A DNA stretch of 64,000 nucleotides from Camillea tinctor (Eukaryota > Ascomycota > Sordariomycetes > Xylariales > Xylariaceae): assembly GCA_022578605.1 (NCBI GenBank), contig MU394108.1, positions 1 through 64,000 of the forward strand. Direction: 5' to 3'. This document shows positions 63,058 to 64,000 of the stretch, in pieces (the first letter of the stretch is position 1; every line of letters begins with the position of its first letter). Under the pieces are notes generated by a model, which saw only the letters and a program-made list of their open reading frames with translations, was not told the origin of the DNA and did not search any database. Made by a program: the position numbers and the translations under genes.

Positions 63058-64000
63058 ATGGCGCCATCACGGGCCTTTACCTGGCTGGCTACCCTCCGGC
63101 GCGCTCAGCTGGTCCCTAGTAGAGCTTCTATGGTTGCTCGAAGCTACCATTCTTACGATCATCCTCCGCCCTCCGGCACTTTCAACCCAGCCGAACAAGC
63201 TATTCTCTCGGCCGCCTACAAGCACGTACCAGAACACGGCTTTACTCAACATGCATTGTCGCTCGGCGCGCGGGAGGCCGGGTACCTTGACATCAGCACG
63301 AACCTCCTTCCCGAAGGTCCGTTCAGCCTCATTCGCTACCACCTTGTGACCCAGCGAGAGGCCCTTGCGCCCCGACGCGAGACTATCTTTGGAACCCCGG
63401 ACCAAGCATCATTGTCCGTCCCTGCCAAAGTCGAGCGTTTAGCCTGGGAGAGGTTGCTAGCCAACCAACATGTCAATCATCGATGGCAAGAGGTATGAAA
63501 CCAGATTAAGGAGACCCCCCTTTGACCTTCTTCCTTTCCGCCCGTACTCCTAGTTGTTTTCGCCGTCGCCGTCGCCGTCAGCCCTCCCTCCCCGCTCCGC
63601 TCCGTGACGGCGCGGCACCTAACATTGCACCATACTATTATAGTACCACTATACTAGCTGAAACTGACTTGCTCTCTTCCTTTCTCTATCTTATAGGCCC
63701 TCGCAGTTATGGCTCAACCTAGCTACGTCCCTTCTTCGCTGCGCGAGCTCGCCCTCCTCGCTGACGAGATATACCACCTCGCGGGCGACACGTCGGTGGA
63801 TCCCACATGGTATACGAAGCGGGGTGGGTTATCGGCCGTGTACGCGTCGTCGGAGCTGTTCATGACGAACGACTACTCGCCGGGCCACACCGAGACACGG
63901 GCCTTCCTGCAGCGCCGGCTCGACGAGGGATCCCGTCTCGGTAGCGCTGTTAGCGGGCTCGCCCAGTGGGTCGGGTTCACCGCCTCAGCCGGAGTCAATG
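63058..64000 (+). CDS. COQ9: Coq9 ubiquinone biosynthesis protein (partial, cut by window end)
   Basis: Lipid-binding protein of the mitochondrial CoQ synthome that presents intermediates to Coq7. Exon 1 is 63058-63492 and exon 2 runs from 63697 past the window edge; 145 plus about 101 aa are visible. The start ATG 63058 gives MAPSRAFTWLATLRRAQLVP, a basic mitochondrial leader, then RSYHSYDHPPP. The helical TetR-like fold begins AEQAILSAAYKHVPEHGFTQ. In exon 2, ELFMTNDYSPGHTETRAFLQ is the family's conserved core segment. The intron (63493-63696, donor GTATGA, acceptor TTATAG) joins HRWQE to ALAVMAQPSY. An out-of-frame upstream ATG at 62993 would overlap the start if transcribed. Confidence 0.92.

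Overview
This is a stretch of a filamentous ascomycete nuclear genome (Pezizomycotina, most likely Sordariomycetes). Evidence: spliced protein genes with short GT-AG introns carrying CTAAC/CTAAT branch points, an H2A ending in SQEL, a divergent H2A/H2B pair, fungal Atg4, Sqs1, Sgd1 and Coq9 orthologues, an NRPS-like reductase, and intergenic DNA dense in TAGGTA/ACCTAC words. I rebuilt exon structures by hand; every multi-exon model below adds up to a whole number of codons with no internal stop.

Layout. 1-2.1 kb: a TTA microsatellite and a PD-(D/E)XK nuclease-like gene. 2.1-5.2 kb: AT-rich, repeat-bearing DNA with four decayed copies of an LTR-like repeat. 5.5-7.0 kb: KGD2 (E2 of 2-oxoglutarate dehydrogenase). 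9.2-12.7 kb: divergent histone H2A and H2B. 13.7-15.7 kb: Sqs1 (R3H/G-patch). 17.2-18.7 kb: Atg4. 19.0-20.8 kb: Jjj1 J-protein. 21.7-23.3 kb: SPX-RING ubiquitin ligase. 23.4-24.8 kb: cytosine-deaminase-like amidohydrolase. 25.6-27.5 kb: cystathionine gamma-synthase. 29.2-30.4 kb: class I methyltransferase. 31.5-35.2 kb: NRPS-like A-T-R reductase. 35.2-42.1 kb: gene-poor, with a small membrane protein fragment and a decayed unknown gene. 42.1-43.9 kb: LPD1 (the shared E3). 44.6-47.2 kb: Sgd1/NOM1. 47.8-48.4 kb: SRP14. 48.8-49.0 kb: an assembly gap with homopolymers. 49.3-49.6 kb: small Cys-rich protein. 51.6-55.2 kb: a ten-exon Gbp2/Hrb1-like RNA-binding protein. 55.2-63.0 kb: long gene-poor region rich in microsatellites. 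63.06 kb to the edge: Coq9 (cut by the window end).

Most genes are housekeeping: mitochondrial 2-oxoacid metabolism (KGD2 and LPD1 belong to one complex) and ubiquinone synthesis (Coq9), chromatin (H2A/H2B), RNA and ribosome biogenesis (Sqs1, Jjj1, Sgd1, Gbp2-like), protein targeting (SRP14), autophagy (Atg4), phosphate signalling (SPX-RING) and methionine synthesis. The accessory part is the methyltransferase/NRPS-like pair at 29-35 kb and the repeat-rich or decayed stretches at 2-5 kb and 35-42 kb.

The most notable observations are: a Gbp2-like gene with a 4-nt first coding exon and an 8-nt microexon; two GC-AG introns; a probable false assembly gap whose left flank repeats its right flank; a deaminase-like enzyme with altered metal/catalytic residues; an overlapping CACGTG/TGAGTCA element at the first splice donor of the cystathionine gamma-synthase gene; and a decayed gene with several in-frame stops. 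I did not find a convincing wholly new system.
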